A stretch of DNA of 6,555 nt from Candidatus Stahliibacteriota bacterium (GTDB lineage Bacteria; Hydrothermota; Tepidihabitantia; SM23-42): the NCBI GenBank assembly GCA_030613445.1, contig JAUWLY010000164.1, positions 1 through 6,555 of the forward strand, in the 5' to 3' direction. The first letter of the stretch is position 1. Every line of letters starts with the position of its first letter. The notes beneath the pieces are model-generated. The model did no database searches. It was not told the DNA's origin and saw nothing but the letters and a program-made list of their open reading frames with translations. A program made the translations under genes and the position numbers. Below, piece after piece: positions 5,951-6,555 of the stretch.

Positions 5951-6555
5951 TTTTTATACCTTCAATATCGAGATAACAAGCAATTGTTTTTGCCAGATCC
6001 GAAAATGTTTTTCTTATTCCCAGATTCGTAGCACAACATTTTGCACTTAACCCCAGGATAGGGACGTATTCGCGCGAATGGTCAGTCGAAGCAGTGGTCG
6101 GATCATTACCATGGTCAGCAGTAATAAATAATATATCATTTTCATTGATTTTTTCCATGATCCTTCCAATCCCTTGATCTATTTCAATCAGACCCTGTTT
6201 AAAACCCTCGATGTTGTTACGGTGACCCCAGTCCATATCAAACTGTATAAAATTCACGATAATCAAACCATCATTCATTTCATCCATTGCCTGAAGTGTT
6301 AATTCAACACACTCAGAGTCATTTATTGAATGATATGATTTTGTGTATCCTTGATGAGCGAACAGATCATCGATTTTACCGATCACAATAACCTCAAACC
6401 CCTTATTTTTTGCCAGATCAAGCAAAGTTGGTTCAGGGGGAGGTACTGAGAAGTCCCGCCGGTCTGAGGTTCGGTAAAAGCCATTGGGTTTACCAGTGAA
6501 TGGTCGAGCAATGACGCGGCCAACCCGGTTTTCACCGTTCAACATGGCGCGGGCA
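5916..6555 (-). CDS. deoB: Phosphopentomutase, C-terminal part (5' end off the window)
   Basis: DeoB interconverts ribose- or deoxyribose-1-phosphate and the 5-phosphate, linking nucleoside breakdown to pentose metabolism. About 212 codons are present of a family length near 390. The frame is open to the right edge, and the residues before the internal Met at 6545 read ARA, matching the conserved AR in front of the VGRVIARPF block, so that Met is not the start. Other signatures are GFYRTSDRRDFSVPPPEPT, IGKIDDLFAHQG, FDMDWGHR, ITADHGNDPT and TDHSREYVP. Counting from the Met at 6545, Asp103, His108, Asp144, His145 and His156 match the family's Mn-binding residues; the remaining Asp ligand and the phosphorylated Thr lie in the missing N-terminal half. 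GIRKTFSDLAKTIACYL near the end is also typical. The last 35 bp overlap cdd. DeoB is told apart from phosphoglycerate mutases of the same alkaline-phosphatase superfamily by the RVIARPF and TDHSREYVP blocks. Confidence 0.93.
   Translation of the reverse strand, partial: ARAMLNGENRVGRVIARPFTGKPNGFYRTSDRRDFSVPPPEPTLLDLAKNKGFEVIVIGKIDDLFAHQGYTKSYHSINDSECVELTLQAMDEMNDGLIIVNFIQFDMDWGHRNNIEGFKQGLIEIDQGIGRIMEKINENDILFITADHGNDPTTASTDHSREYVPILGLSAKCCATNLGIRKTFSDLAKTIACYLDIEGIKNGQDFFDACLA
5959..5963 (-). promoter_or_regulatory. Shine-Dalgarno site of cdd
   Basis: GAAGG on the minus strand lies 8 nt before the ATG at 5950 and inside the deoB coding region. It decides between the two candidate cdd starts: the later ATG at 5932 has no comparable site. 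Using it makes cdd overlap deoB by 35 bp. Confidence 0.65.

Noticed and set aside
5868..6050. Open frame of 60 codons on the plus strand across the deoB/cdd overlap
   Set aside because: Antisense to two well-recognised enzymes and without any protein family signal.
6543..6545. ATG as the start of deoB
   Set aside because: It lies in the middle of the phosphopentomutase family sequence; upstream in-frame codons (ARA) match the family and the N-terminal half is missing from the window.
1..6555. CRISPR arrays, tRNA or rRNA genes, insertion sequences, alternative genetic code
   Set aside because: No spaced direct repeats, cloverleaf-like segments, terminal inverted repeats or transposase motifs were seen; TGA ends genes at expected positions (cdd, ATPase, SurA-like) so it is used as a stop.

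Overview
The window looks like a piece of chromosome from a diderm (two-membrane) bacterium with an LPS-type outer membrane. It carries a nearly full-length LptD, the outer-membrane lipopolysaccharide translocon, and a membrane-anchored periplasmic SurA/PpiD-like folding factor. Base composition is moderate (about 40% G+C by eye). The style of LptD, including its C-terminal HCWE...G...Y.F.I..K.IPD block, resembles the FCB group and neighbouring candidate phyla such as WOR-3. That placement is inference from sequence style, not from a search.

Layout: (1) bases 1-1662, plus strand, 3' part of a SurA/PpiD-like peptidyl-prolyl isomerase-family gene whose start lies left of the window. (2) Bases 1663-1700, convergent gene ends with AATAGC/GCTATT repeats that can fold into weak hairpins. 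(3) Bases 1673-6555, minus strand, a tightly packed run read right to left: deoB (5' end off the right edge), cdd, a cyclase-like/STAND-ATPase/TPR protein, and lptD. deoB and cdd overlap by 35 bp, cdd and the ATPase gene are 31 bp apart, and the ATPase gene and lptD overlap as ATGA. No promoter is evident inside this run, so the four genes probably share a transcript that starts off the right edge. No gene-free stretch longer than 31 bp exists between the minus-strand genes.

How the genes fit together: DeoB and Cdd belong to nucleoside salvage. Cdd deaminates cytidine or deoxycytidine, and DeoB converts the pentose-1-phosphate released by a nucleoside phosphorylase into the 5-phosphate. LptD and the SurA/PpiD-like protein belong to envelope assembly; in Escherichia coli SurA helps LptD fold and the two genes are neighbours, whereas here they face each other tail to tail. 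The least expected member is the 594-residue protein between the two groups. Its N-terminal 125 residues align with a class III nucleotidyl cyclase domain that is shortened and has lost the substrate-selecting Lys and the transition-state Asn and Arg. This is followed by an intact-looking Walker A/B STAND-type ATPase and TPR repeats, the plan of mammalian soluble adenylyl cyclase with a dead cyclase. Its stop codon overlaps the lptD start, which makes it the main candidate for unusual biology in the window.

No RNA genes, mobile elements, CRISPR arrays, integrase sites or origins were seen.
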